From contig NW_013546945.1 in the NCBI RefSeq assembly GCF_000711695.1, forward strand, positions 1 to 64,000: DNA of 64,000 bases. Reading direction: 5' to 3'. Numbering within the stretch: position 1 is the stretch's first letter; the number at the start of each line of letters is the position of its first letter. This document shows, one piece after another, positions 1 through 11,271 of the stretch. The DNA comes from Tilletiaria anomala UBC 951. Lineage: Eukaryota > Basidiomycota > Exobasidiomycetes > Georgefischeriales > Tilletiariaceae. A program made the translations under genes and the position numbers. The notes under the pieces were generated by a model. That model did no database searches, was not told where the DNA came from, and saw nothing but the letters and a program-made list of their open reading frames with translations.

Positions 1-682
1 ATTTTGATGTTGGAATATTGCTCGTCACAAACTGCCCAGTCAGACGAGTGGGTCGTCCAGGAACGAAGCAGTTCACGCTACCCGCAGGCCAGCGGCTTTC
101 CTCGCGGAGCTCCCCTAACCCTAACCCTAACTTGTCGATTCTACTGCCGTCTCCGTGACTTTCTCTTCTGTCATTTGCCCATTTTCTCCTATCAACTGTC
201 ACACTCTTCCATTTATTCTCCTACCGCTTGGTTCACATTCGATCGCTTGCCATAACTCATGTGCGGAATTGCACGAGAGGCAAGGCTTACTGGATGGGCC
301 TTGGTGATTGTCATCTCTGCGAATCGCATGCTGCTGAAAATTTCTCTGCGAGGGCGATTCTGCCTCTTACATGCATATTGGATGCCATTCCGAACGTCGT
401 CAGTCGCGAAGCAACTAGGCCACACCGAGCGTAATTTATCTCCCGATCTTTATTTGTTGCCCCTCCACTTCGTCCCTTGACTATGTCATTCGCCTCACCA
501 ATTTTTAAATCTCGAAGCATTTGAGAAAGGACGAGCACATCTATGCGAGCGTTAATCTAAGTCCAATACACTCCATGTTTCAAACATTGGCTTGCGCAAC
601 AGGTTCAGAGCCCGACTACGCTGGATGGGACTCACAAGTCTCTGTAAATGGATCATGTGTGGTGTCAATATTTTCATCACTC
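1..682. other. Left-edge stretch without a recognisable gene
   Basis: Apart from the three telomere-type hexamers at 113-130, I see only short open frames without conserved features. It lies downstream of the membrane-protein remnant that is read leftwards to 683. Confidence 0.5.
113..130 (+). repeat. Short interstitial telomere-type repeat (CCCTAA)3
   Basis: Three perfect CCCTAA hexamers lie in tandem. This is the C-rich form of the TTAGGG telomere unit used by most filamentous fungi and basidiomycetes. There are only three units and ordinary sequence lies on both sides, so this is an interstitial tract and not a chromosome end. Chance occurrence is possible at this length. Confidence 0.7.
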
Positions 683-1689
683 TTATCTGTTTTGCTTGGA
701 GGGTCCCGTCTCGCTGCCGTCCTCCTCCCAAAATGGTGGAAGCAGTCTGCGCCAATTGTAACGCGCGAAGAATGTCATGCAGATTGCTTCTAGAACGACA
801 TAGACACCCCTGAGGTAAAAAAATAATAATGAAGAGCATGTGAGCTACATCTCATTAGCTCCTGTGTGGGATGCTGTGAACTCACCAAAAGATCGTCTTG
901 AGGTCAATCGTATCATCGATCGAAGTGGATTCGACCTGTACAGCTTTATAGATGTCAGCGCAAAGAAGGAAAGCGCAGTAGTACGAGTCGATTGTCAATC
1001 TGGAGCGTACAGACTCGCAGTCGACTTTGGCGCCAATCAGGACGCGAACCATTTCGCGCGCGGGACTGACCTGGCTTTCCGATTTGGGGTTCCCGTAAGC
1101 TAGCGACAATGCCACGTGCACCCACATCCATCCGATGAGGAGTGCGAGGATGACGTTGATGAACAGTAAGAGGAAAGTGGCAGCTCTGCGCAAGGTCTTG
1201 CTGGTCTCAATGCCATCTATGTTGGTACTTCCTTGCATGGCACCGCCCGAAGCGATGAGGATGATGCAGGCGATGAGCAGAACGTTGGTCATATTCATCG
1301 CACCCTTTGGGTTCGAATCGTGTAAGATGATCGACTTGACGTGCAATTTGACAATGGTAAGCAGGCCGTACTCAGAAAGATCGAGCCCACGCTGAACAGA
1401 ACGGCCTCTGCAGCGTACAGGCCGAGCAGCGAAATGGAGTCATCATTAGTATTAAGCATTACCAGCTGGATGATAAGCAGGCAAGTCGAACAAAAATCAG
1501 GATCGATGGCCGCAGAGCCAGAGGGATCGGGATCTGTTTATGGAAGATTCCAATGTCTATGCCGACTGCCGAGACGGCATAACCCGAGATGAAAGCGATG
1601 GATGGTGCGAGATCGCGGCTGGAGGTGTATCCACCCAACAGAGGGATGGATGTGAACGCGGCCATCTGCGAAGCTAGGCTGTCACCCAT
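683..1689 (-). pseudogene. DUF7702-like multi-pass membrane protein, apparently frame-broken
   Basis: Read leftwards from an ATG at 1689, the frames encode successive hydrophobic segments whose order resembles the fungal seven-helix DUF7702 proteins (my comparison from memory). Examples are a helix around 1590-1480, one around 1430-1390 and a long one around 1300-1140. A good intron (GTGAGT donor, CAG acceptor, ending at 810) joins the penultimate exon in phase to a last exon coding a helix (VYVVLEAICMTFFAR) and the stop at 685-683. Two frame changes, near 1480 and 1385, fit no GT-AG intron that I can find: the only good candidate, a 55-nt intron beginning GTAATG, creates a stop at the junction. 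The gene is therefore either recently damaged or carries sequence errors. Function is unknown. Confidence 0.42.
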
Positions 1690-3108
1690 CTTGAATGAAC
1701 AATCTTGGGCTATGACGTGCACTATTGCAAAGCGTTGGAAGCGCCGAGGACAAGTAAGCAATAGGAACGAGAAGGCTGGCTGGAAAAAGGTAGAACTTGA
1801 GCTTGTGAGATGAAGGGAGCAGAAAAGTCGGACCTGATCTTCCATCTCGAGCACAAGCGTTCTTTTTATACATGGGTCATCGTGACTGCCAGGCATGTCA
1901 TCACTTCGTGTCAAACCATTTCTTCGGTCGTTTGCATTGGCTGTGTCTGTTGCTGCACAGTGTGGCCTGAGCCTTGGAACATGCATGGCGACTGCTGTCT
2001 TTCTTGCAGTGTTTCGTCCAGCTTGAATTCCTGTGACTCAGAAAGCTTGAGGGCATAGCCATGGAGTGGGATCATAGAGAAGCGGACCAAAAGGTCTCAA
2101 CAATTGACGCTGTAGCGAGAGCACCATGGAGCATTGCCATGGATATTGGTTACGTAAGCATACACGAATTACCCACGCGATTGGAGCCCGCCGACCAAGT
2201 ATTCAGCAACGGTCAACGTCATGCCGCTATGTACATTACAGTCTCAGTAGGCTGTTGCTTTACACATCATATAAGCTTGTGCGTCGTGGATTGACGGTAC
2301 TTTGAACAGGTTTCTACAAGGTTCCAAGCCTTTAGTGATTGATTTTTAAAAAACCATCCATTTGGATCCAGGTGCATGCATCCTTGACCTTAGGCAGCAA
2401 ATCGTGCCCCATCTAATTAATACCTTGATTATGAGCTCTCTGAAAATATAGCTTCTCCATCAGGGTGAGAATGAAGATTTCGGAAGTGCGCCTGTCTTTT
2501 TACTTGAGACCGCCAACATCAACCGTCAGGGTCCAGGACGAAATTCAAACGACGGTCACTTTGCCTTTCCGCCCCCACGGTTGATCCAGGATTGCACCTG
2601 CTCAGCCCCATCTCAGTGTGCAGATCAAATGTTCTGCGCTAGAAAAAAAAAATTGACTTGGAGTCACAGAACACCCGTTTGAGGCATTGCTGCTTCAACG
2701 ACTCGATTTGAGATGAAAGTGGACGTGGCGCATGTGGCTGCGCCTTTATGTGGAGCATACTTCTACGTCGGCAATGTGATGGAAGGATAACGCTATTATA
2801 CAATGTAAAGAAAGGGGGATCACGATTACTCATCACATCGCCCAGTTGGAGATTTCAGCAGAGCAGCTTCCCGAAAGCGCTCGAGCTTGCCTCGGACCCA
2901 TGCTGCAATGCCCGCGCGTATACAAATACATAGTAACATCCTGCGTCGCCTGTCTCAAGGCGAGGGATCACCCTCAACGGTCACTAATAACCGTGCACGA
3001 CACAGGGCAGATATGTACCTCGAAGCTTCGATGAGTGGATCACGTATGTGCGGGTCATAGGACGCATGAGGAAGAATCGGACTCCAGACTGATTTATTTC
3101 GAAGATTT
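1690..3108. other. Gene-free stretch
   Basis: Only short, unrelated open frames are present, with no conserved motif or exon chain. It separates the membrane-protein remnant from the 3' end of the CARM1-like gene. No RNA gene or mobile element was recognised. Confidence 0.45.
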
Positions 3109-4898
3109 TCAGCAGTACGTCTGCCTATCCAGCTTCCAAAAGGCTGATCGCTTCAAGGAGTGATTTTTGCACGGCGCACCGGATGCATCTGCGACATATA
3201 GCTCCGCATGCATGTCGTAGGATCTGCGTGGGTCGGAAAGAGCATTTCAGCTGCCGCTCTGGCATGAAAATTGAGTCGCGGGAAAGGAAAATGCGTACCT
3301 CTGGTCATTGGCTTCAAAGAGAATTTTGCCCACAAGTCTCTGCCCCTTGTTAACAGCAATCGGGTCTGAGAGCAGGAAGCGAACCTGCTGCCAGTGTGTG
3401 ACAGCGGCATAAGGACTGGTCGTCATGTAACTGGTCGATGGAGCCACTGAGAAACCCGAAATGACGGCGTCTAATGAGGCAGCACGTAATGGCGACGGCT
3501 GGAACGAAGCTGCGGAGGCGTGCATCCCGCCGTACACGGAAGTTGATGTCGAGGAGAGCGGTGCTGACGTCGGGTCAGCGAGCTCTTCGGCGGTGGCATC
3601 AACCATGTTCTCCTCTTTTTTGAGATCAGGCTTGAAGATTGGAGGTGGCGCATTAGAGATACTGCCACCGCTCAAAAGGCCTAGGGTTGTGCTTGACGAT
3701 GGTAAAAAGTGCAAGTCGAACCAGCCGCCCAGACCGTGGACAACGGCAGCTTGCGCAAAGCTCCATTCCACAGGCATCTCGAAGGATTGCAGCGCCTCTT
3801 TCGTAATTGTAGTAAAGTCGATGGTGTAGTCAGACGAGGTGGCGAGCAATACAGAGGGTGCAAAGTAGCCGACAATCGCAGCCGCAAAAGTCTCCTCCCA
3901 TGCTGCGTCCGCCAGCGGTGTCAAGTCGAGGCCATAGAAGTCCTGCAATGGCAAAAACAAATGGTATTTATGAGAAGCTGAGAGAAACACAACTTATGCA
4001 AATGATCGCACTCACCTCGTTACACCACCATTGCGCCTTCTTGCTCGTGTCCACCCAAAGCTGCTTGTCCTCGATAGGGCACAGACAGATCGTGCCAGCA
4101 GAAGGAAACATGGCGCCTCCAGGTTTCAAGAACCGATCACGCGCGTCAATGAATGACTCGCACATTCTTTCGTGGATCAGCAGCTGCAGGATAGCCCGCG
4201 GTGATGAATTGACTTGCACTTGTACTGTAGTGTTCACCGCTCAGAAGGACTCACTACGCCGAGGCATTCGCTGACAATCGTGTCCACTTTTTCGTTGCCA
4301 TCTAGTAGTTCTGGTGTAACGTCTTCCATTTTGGCTAAATAAGCGAGACAGTTTGCTCAAGTCAGCTTTCATAGATGGAGACCACACACGCGCGTGACGC
4401 ACAGTGCACAACCTTCACCCTCCCTTTCAACCAGGTATTCGATGGCTTGCGAGGTCCGTCCATGTCGATAGCTATCTGGCCGCTCTGCGCACACACGAGC
4501 CCATCTCTTTTCTGCTCTTCAGTTGAAGGTATCTTAGCAGCATTTAGCAGAGTCTGCAATCGTTGGGCCATATTGGACGCCTCCACGGCGTACACAGCAG
4601 AGGCGCCTGCTTGTGCCGAGAATAGAGATAGGATTCCATTACCAGCACCAACGTCCATAACGATTCTCCCATTAAAGAAGTCTTCCGCATTGCTCAGGAT
4701 AGCTCGTTGATAAACGGATGTGCGGGTGGTGTCCTGTAGCATTTGCGCTTGATGGCTGAGGAGCGAGTAGTACGAAAAGTACGCTGTATCTTTTGGCTCG
4801 AACTTGCTGTCCTTAGGGGCCGCCTCTTGTAGGCGAGTATGCCGCTCATATCTCGTCACTTCGGGACAGGAGTTCTCATTCTTAGCGCCGTCGGTCAT
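3109..4898 (-). CDS. CARM1/PRMT4-like protein arginine N-methyltransferase
   Basis: Five exons (4898-4403, 4334-4255, 4183-4016, 3942-3299, 3223-3109) join in phase to 500 codons. The protein should transfer methyl groups from S-adenosylmethionine to arginines of nuclear proteins. Visible features are the PRMT entry segment YFSYYSLLSHQAQMLQD, AdoMet motif I VMDVGAGNGILSLF, VYAVEASNMAQ, the double-E loop SECLGVLLIHERMCES (which spans the exon 2/3 junction) and the THW loop VTHWQQVRFLL. VEASxMAQ and the ERMxES form point to CARM1 rather than PRMT1. The animal CARM1 N-terminal PH-like region is missing. About 100 residues rich in Ser, Pro and Ala are inserted between the barrel segment GGWFDLHF and the THW loop. 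The ATG at 4898 is the first in frame; upstream frame has only non-ATG codons. A second arginine methyltransferase lies at 13.7-15.1 kb. Confidence 0.88.
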
Positions 4899-5266
4899 CG
4901 TAAGTCCCTCGCAATCCACGTTGCCGTCCACGTTACGCAACCCGTATGGACAGCTTTGGTTGAAGTCGACCTCCGCCAGTTCAGAACCACGGTGTGCCCA
5001 TGCGATGTAGGCCTTTGCCTTTTGCCTTTCTTGAGGGACCTGACACGTTTTGGGTCGCCGTCCTGTCTCGTCAATACCTAGCGCTTCACGACACAGGCAG
5101 TATTAACCATACGTTCTACACCTTGCCAACACGTCGGTCGATATTGCTCATCTGCTTCTCATCGCTCATCACTAATCGCTCTACAAATCGGTACTTTAAG
5201 GCAGCCAGCCGGCGAAAAAAATGAGGGAGCGCCACAGATCGAACCCTAATTTACAAACCTCTCCCC
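4899..5266. other. Spacer between the CARM1-like gene and the upstream unknown gene
   Basis: This spacer holds the promoter of the CARM1-like gene and the 3' end region of the large unknown gene; both genes are on the minus strand. No further coding or RNA gene was recognised. Confidence 0.5.
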
Positions 5267-8200
5267 TCAGTTTCTGACTCTCAAAAATCTCCAAGGGAAG
5301 GGAGCAAAGGTCATCATACAACTTGTACCATCAGTACGACCAAAGAAAATGATTCCATTCACTAGAGTCGACAATTCGCATTCTGGCGATCCCTGCATAC
5401 ATTGGCTTAACGAGTCCTCCTGAGACATCTGAACCAGAACCGAGATATCCCTCCGGCCCTCAAACTGTATGCGAGCATTGTAAAGCCAACCGTCGGTGAC
5501 TAGCTCATGGACAGCTTGTTGGAGAAGCAACGAGGTGGGCTGCGGCAGGACAAGAGTATTCGACAATGCTTTTGGTCTCGTTGGCGACGTCAGAATGTGC
5601 ATGAGAGAGTCCATCGTGGGGCTGAAGTGGTTCCGCGTGCAATTGCACTGGCCACGCAACCCTTCGCGGCTCATGCCCCGACGCCGACAAATGGTACCAC
5701 CCTGCGTACAGCGGTGGCGGTTGGCAAAGGAAAAAAAATGGCGCTGACCCTGCGGGCGTATTGAAATAGGATGGTAGCATCCAATTCTCACCGATACCCA
5801 TAGGAAATAGGACTGCGTTGCTTTCAGACAACGGGTGCAGGGAACCAGAACTCTGGCCACTCCGGGCTATGAGTTCTCGAGTTGAATCAGTCTCACTGTA
5901 AGTGTGCTGCACAGATATTGTCGCTGGCCTGAATCCTGAAGAAGGCGGACAGTGTCTTGATGTGTGGGAAAAGAACGGCGGCTTGTTGCCGGATATCCGA
6001 TTAGCCATCATAATGGACGTGAGAGCTCGGGGCAGTGGCTGCAATGATTCTTGCCGATGCAATGATGCTTTGACGTCCTCGAACTGTCTAGGAGGTTCCA
6101 TGTAGATCGCAGGCTCACCATTCGGTTCTGAGCTCACGTAATCGTATGAGGCACACAAAGCTTCAGTACTGGAGATAAGCGCTGGAGAAACAGATGGATC
6201 GCTGGAGGCGCCTATCGACCTGTACGGGGTGGGCGTGTGGAGGAATGATCCAGCAAGGTCTCCGCGAGGCCAATGGGCTCCAGAGTCAGAGGACAAACTT
6301 CTTTGAGAGCCTTCGCATACCGACATCCTTGTATCAAGGAAATCCTTGCGCTCCTGGAATTCTTCCAGCGTGGTATATTGGGCCTGAACTTGATTGTGTC
6401 AGAAGCAGACGGGGTGAAAATTCATGAAAGATTCTCACCGGGTAACCCATAGCAACGCGCCAAGCCTCGTCCGAATCATTGAGGAACCTCTCGATTGCGT
6501 CATGCTCCTGAGCCTCTACACTCTCCAGCGAATGGAGCCATTTCCGCTCTTCTGCTCCATTCGTTTCCAAAAGCGAAAGTAAGTGATACGTTGGGAGAGA
6601 GACTTCGGAGCTATCGGAATGCGCGCTGTTGCTGCAAGTTTCGACGTCCGATAACAAGTCTACAGTATCCAGGACACTCGCATGACCTGGGAAATGTGAG
6701 GCCGCCTTGGTGTGCAGTTGATATGATGGGTGGAAAGCGTCGATGACCAGCCTATTGTTTTCCTGGAGTGACGGGACAGCAGTCTTCGGGTTGTGCTCAG
6801 ATACTTGGGCCTCGCACAAGACTGTTAACCCCTGCGGACGGAATGAAGGAGCACTTTCGCGCGAAATGATTGGATTTGACGAGCCGTCGTCCGACGCATC
6901 CCGAGGTCGACGTATACATTCCTCGTCTAAGCCCGGTCGAGAAGATAGTTGATCAGGACTGCTGTATCCTTTAGTATCTAAATCATTTGGCTGCTTGGAG
7001 TCTGGCTGCGGACAAAGATCGGACGAGAACACCTCGATATCCCGCAAGCTGATATCGCTGAAAGGCTCTGTGCTGGGCTCGAACAGCTGTGTTCCCGACT
7101 GTAGGGCGACCTCACTGCAGCTTGACTTTGAGCTTCCACTGGCAGCACTTGAGTTACCATTGCAAGGCGGGATGTCCCACCTAGTCACGCGTGCATCTCT
7201 TTGAGCAGGAGTACCAGTGCACGGTGCTAGCGTATTTCCTTCAACATCGCTCTCCTCATATGTGAAACCTGTCTCAGGGCGAAAACGCTCTCGATCGTGA
7301 GGAGTGCCAGAAAAGCTTTGCTGCAGGGTTGAGCCGGCTCCAAGCTCATCGTCTTGCCAATCGGTACTCGCGTCACCGGATGAGACAGCGAAAGGCTCAG
7401 GCCTTGGACCGTTGACATGCATGGCAGAAGCTGCTAACCCCTGTTGAACATCGTGCCTTTCCCTTGCCTGCAAACGAAGTGAGTTGTCAGCTTTGCAAAT
7501 AGTAAGACTGAGAGCCTTGCTACGCTCAACTTACTCGTTTCGCCTTCCGCTTCTCCAGCTTCTTTTTGTTCTTGCGAGCTTTAGCTTCAGCCCGCTTCGA
7601 TGCAGCCCCGCTCGCACCACCATCCAGGTTGTCAGACATCTCTTGAATGCTACTTGGTGGCTGTTCTGAGCTTTGCTGCTGAGCCGATGAAAGATCATCT
7701 TCTCTGTCACCATGAGGATCAGGTACAGCATGTATGAGCTGCCCGGTGCCAGCTGCTTGCCATAGATCCGACCAATGCTGTTCGGGTGTGTACGAGGATG
7801 GCCACCACTCAAAAGCGGCAGCCGGCTGTCGGTCCCCTCGCTGTGAAAGAATAGTTTCCTGCTGTTGTAAGAGGAGGTTAAGGAAGTCGTCATGGTCCAT
7901 GCCTTCAGGTGGCGTGATGCACCATGCCTCGCGATGCGGAGTATTGCCACGCCCTGGGCATGATGACGCAGGTTCCGGTTCGTCTCCTGCTAACAACGAT
8001 GACGAAGACAATTCGTCACTGGACCTCGGCCAGCCTCCCGAGCGCATCTGGCGGCAGCGCTCCTCGAGACTCCGCGGTGGTAGATTCGCAATGGGCCGTT
8101 CAGACCCATCCGGCGTCGTAGTAGAGGATGCGAGGGTGATGTAGCGCAGGCCACTCGTTGCCTTTGTCTTTTGAATGACGTCCTGCACAAGTTCGAGCAC

Positions 8201-9157
8201 GTCACGATGCTCGTCGTTGTTCGAGTACTCGTCGGCGAAGTGACTCGAGTATTGACTGTCGCGTCGGCCATGAAGCGGACGCTTGCAGAAGGAAGAATCA
8301 TGTTGTCTTGGGAGCTGTGCAACCTCGAAATCAAGAAGAACGTAGTCCTCAACGCGCTGCCGAAGCGACAAATCCGATGCATCACGCATGAAAATGTTGA
8401 GTCTCCTAGCATGCTCTTCCATCATCTCCCTTTGCTGCAGCTCCAGCTCTGCCAGCTGTCGTTCGCGCTCCAGTCGATCCTTCGTTTGTCGCCTCTGTTG
8501 CTCAACATGCTCACCGCTCCACGTAGATGACGGATAAGACTGATGCCAGTCTTGCGGCGTTGCAGCCCCGTGCGCAGCGCTGTCAATGCGCATCCTCATG
8601 GCCTCGCTCGGCCACTTGGCCGGAGTGCCGTCTCCACGGACGGTACTAGGCGCATCCACGCTAAATGCTGCAGTGAGCAATGGCGGATGCGACTCAAGCG
8701 AGCAGGAAGCCGCTGTTCCTGCGGCTGCTGGATCCGGCTCAGACAAGGCGCTCCTTGGCGACACGACCAGATTCGCAGGTGAATGCGGATCATTGAAGGA
8801 GCTCAGGTCAACCACTTTGCCGTTAAATTCTGTGACTAGCCTCCCGGCTTTTGCACCAGCTGCACGAACTCTGCTCTTGAAGACCTTGTGCTTGGCGCCT
8901 TTTGGAGCAGACGCGACTCTTGCCGCCAGATTGCGGGCAGTAACGGCGGCAGAGTGATGTGTTGACGTCGTCTCCGCGTGGCGTGGCTGATGCGTATTGC
9001 CCTGCGTTGCAGGAGGAGATGACGATGATGATGTCACATGAGCCCCGCTTTCCTGGCAGTCGCCAGAGATGACAGACTTTGTAGCTCCATTGAGACTGGT
9101 GTCGACCTTCCCATGAGGGCTCTTTGCGCTCTTCTTAGTTGATGTCGGAAACGACAT
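5267..9157 (-). CDS. Large hypothetical protein, 1,226 residues
   Basis: Four exons (9157-7535, 7467-6439, 6383-5710, 5621-5267) join in phase to 1,227 codons. The ATG at 9157 opens the longest frame. The first three junctions have clear GTAAGT or GTGAGA donors. The last intron has several equivalent in-phase donors around 5709-5700 and an acceptor at 5622. I recognise no domain. The protein is rich in Ser, Gln, Asp and Pro and looks largely disordered. It carries a charged Glu/Arg/Gln-rich stretch (around residues 230-260) and a strongly basic Lys/Arg run at the end of exon 1 (around residues 525-541) that could be a nuclear localisation or RNA-contact segment. The C-terminal 120 residues (LPQPTSLLLQQAVHELV, then DGWLYNARIQFEGRRDIS) are more ordered in composition and are the likeliest conserved domain. 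Confidence 0.72.
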
Positions 9158-11271
9158 CTTTCATAGCGTGGCGGTCTGGAAGGCTAGTCCGGACGAGTGC
9201 CGGTCTCTCACTTCTGAAGGTCTTGGTAGCGCATTCCTGGTGGCTGCAAGCACCTTCGAATAGGCCCCGTTGCACTGTTGGCTGAGCTGGCGGCTGCAAG
9301 ATGGTAGTGAGGATCGAGCTGTGCTATGCTAAATCTTCCATTGCTCCATTGCTATCCCATGCTTCCAATCCTTGCACTTTATAGAAGAGTAGGAAGGTAC
9401 ATCTCTGTTTGGTGCGCATAACAGATCGATGTGGTGGCATAGGCTGCCAAGGAAAAGTTAGCACCTGGCTGCGCGCGCAAGAAAGTGCGAGCGCAGGGTG
9501 ACCAGTGCTCGCCAGTGGGTACCCACTTCTCCGTTCAGCAATCTGAGTGCTTGAAGCGATCAGCACCATGTGTTCGGCATGTGTTCGCATTGACAATCAA
9601 CATATGTCACGCAAGGCTCGAAGTCGATGCCATGCTTCGAAAGCGGCATAAGAGCTGTAGGGTAAGGTAAGTGGCCGTAGGCTGGCTTTGCGGCTCATTG
9701 AGGGATATATCAGTGGACTGCATGCATTAAAAAGCGAGGGTGCACTTCGCCCCGCAGGCCCATATGCGCCATTCGTTTCTGTGCACATCGCTCTTCGCTC
9801 ATCTTTTAGTTTGCATTTCTCAAAATTATCGGTATGAGGACATTAGATGGATGATATCCCCGATGTGATCGTTTGACATACTGCACCGCTGGCGCCGGCC
9901 GAGGGGGGGTGCTAGTAACGACACATTCCTCTGTGGGCACTGCCGGTGCGAAGATGTGAATGACCCAATCCACTGAAAATCAGCAATTCGTCTAGAATTC
10001 AGAAAAAAAATGAAAACGCCTTTGATCGGCTGTTGAGAAGCACGTTCGATGCATGCGGGCAGCCAACATTCGCCGCCGGCTTCAAAGATGATGTCAGTCA
10101 ATACGGCCACACGCAGCACATCCATAGTGCTGTCCGGAAGTCCAACATGACAAGAACAGTTACAGATGCAAGTCGCATTTGAAGTGATCCTTCAGAGTTT
10201 CGAGTCTGTATCATGATCAAGAGAAATGGTTGCTTGACGACCCCATTGATCATCGGCATTGTGGTCGAAGGTCCATAATCGAAGGGGGAGTCTTTGAAAC
10301 CTTCCTTTTCGGCAACGCAGCTTTTAATCATATGCAGCATCGCTGTGTGGAGCACCCTCTTCTTAGGATTGGCTCGCTGCAATTAAAAATGCTAGCAAGC
10401 ACATGTCTTGCGTTCTGGCGGCTCGAGCCGGCTTGACCAGGAACACCACAGGGGGTGAGGTTGGGGTCGTGTTTGTCCTTGCCCGTTTCCGTCTCCAATT
10501 ACCAATCTCTGCGTGTCGAAAATTCAAAGCGTCTGCGCCTACGACAGCTGTACGCCGATGATCAACCATTTGGGTAGGTCTTGTGGCAGCAAAAAGGATG
10601 CTTGTCAAGCACGAAGTGTTACGCATGGATTGGGAACTTGTAAACAGCGCACGGCGATTAACGCAAACATGCGCGAGAAGACGAGACATTCAGTATATAC
10701 GGAGCGGAGAAAGAGGAAGAAGCTCACCCGCCAGCAGGGGAAAATGACATCAACATGGACGATCATTGCTGCAGCACGACGGCAAAAGAGGACTCTTCTC
10801 AGACTGCGCTCGAGCCAGCCAGCCAGCCAGTGCCGCGGTCCGCCACTGACAGTCAGACAGCTCCGGCAAACTATCAGTCTTCTCCTTTCTCTCTCTCACT
10901 CCCCAGCGGCCAACACACACACATGTTGGCAAGCCCCAACATCTTTAGTCATAACCACCTCTCGGACCCGGCACTATGCATTGGTCCTCTCGCCTGCTAC
11001 TCGCTCCTTGTCTGCATCGTCGACAAGCTCTACGTCATCCCAGAGGCAGAAGCAAGCCACCCAGACCACCCTTCACTTTGCAGAACAGGCCAACCTGGAG
11101 CCAGAGCTAACTCGGGTATACTGTACATCACATCTGTCGCGTTCACATTCGACATCTCAACTGCTCGGTTCAGTCAGCCATCCCTCATCCCTGATCGACC
11201 GGCACAGGGTGGTGTTTCTCAAGAAGACCTCTCGTTGGAACACTAGTTCGCTAGAGGTACTTGAATTCAAA
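9158..11271. other. 2.1 kb divergent spacer upstream of ZWF1
   Basis: This lies between the divergent starts of the large unknown gene and ZWF1. No gene was recognised. The part next to ZWF1 (about 10,700-11,250) is rich in pyrimidine tracts and in CAGC/ACAC-type simple repeats, with TATATA at 10694-10699, as expected of a fungal promoter and 5' leader. The open frame spanning much of it is low in complexity and runs out of phase into ZWF1, so I do not call it. Confidence 0.5.

Noticed and set aside
42-96. Window start as a true chromosome end
   Set aside because: Only three telomere units with non-repeat DNA on both sides; a real telomere would be a long terminal array.
5225-5260. T-loop-like GGTTCGATC on the minus strand, possible tRNA
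   Set aside because: The bases around it do not form a T-arm stem and no A-box or acceptor stem follows.
10098-10382. 94-residue minus-strand frame upstream of ZWF1
   Set aside because: No conserved features, no plausible partner exons, and ordinary length for chance.
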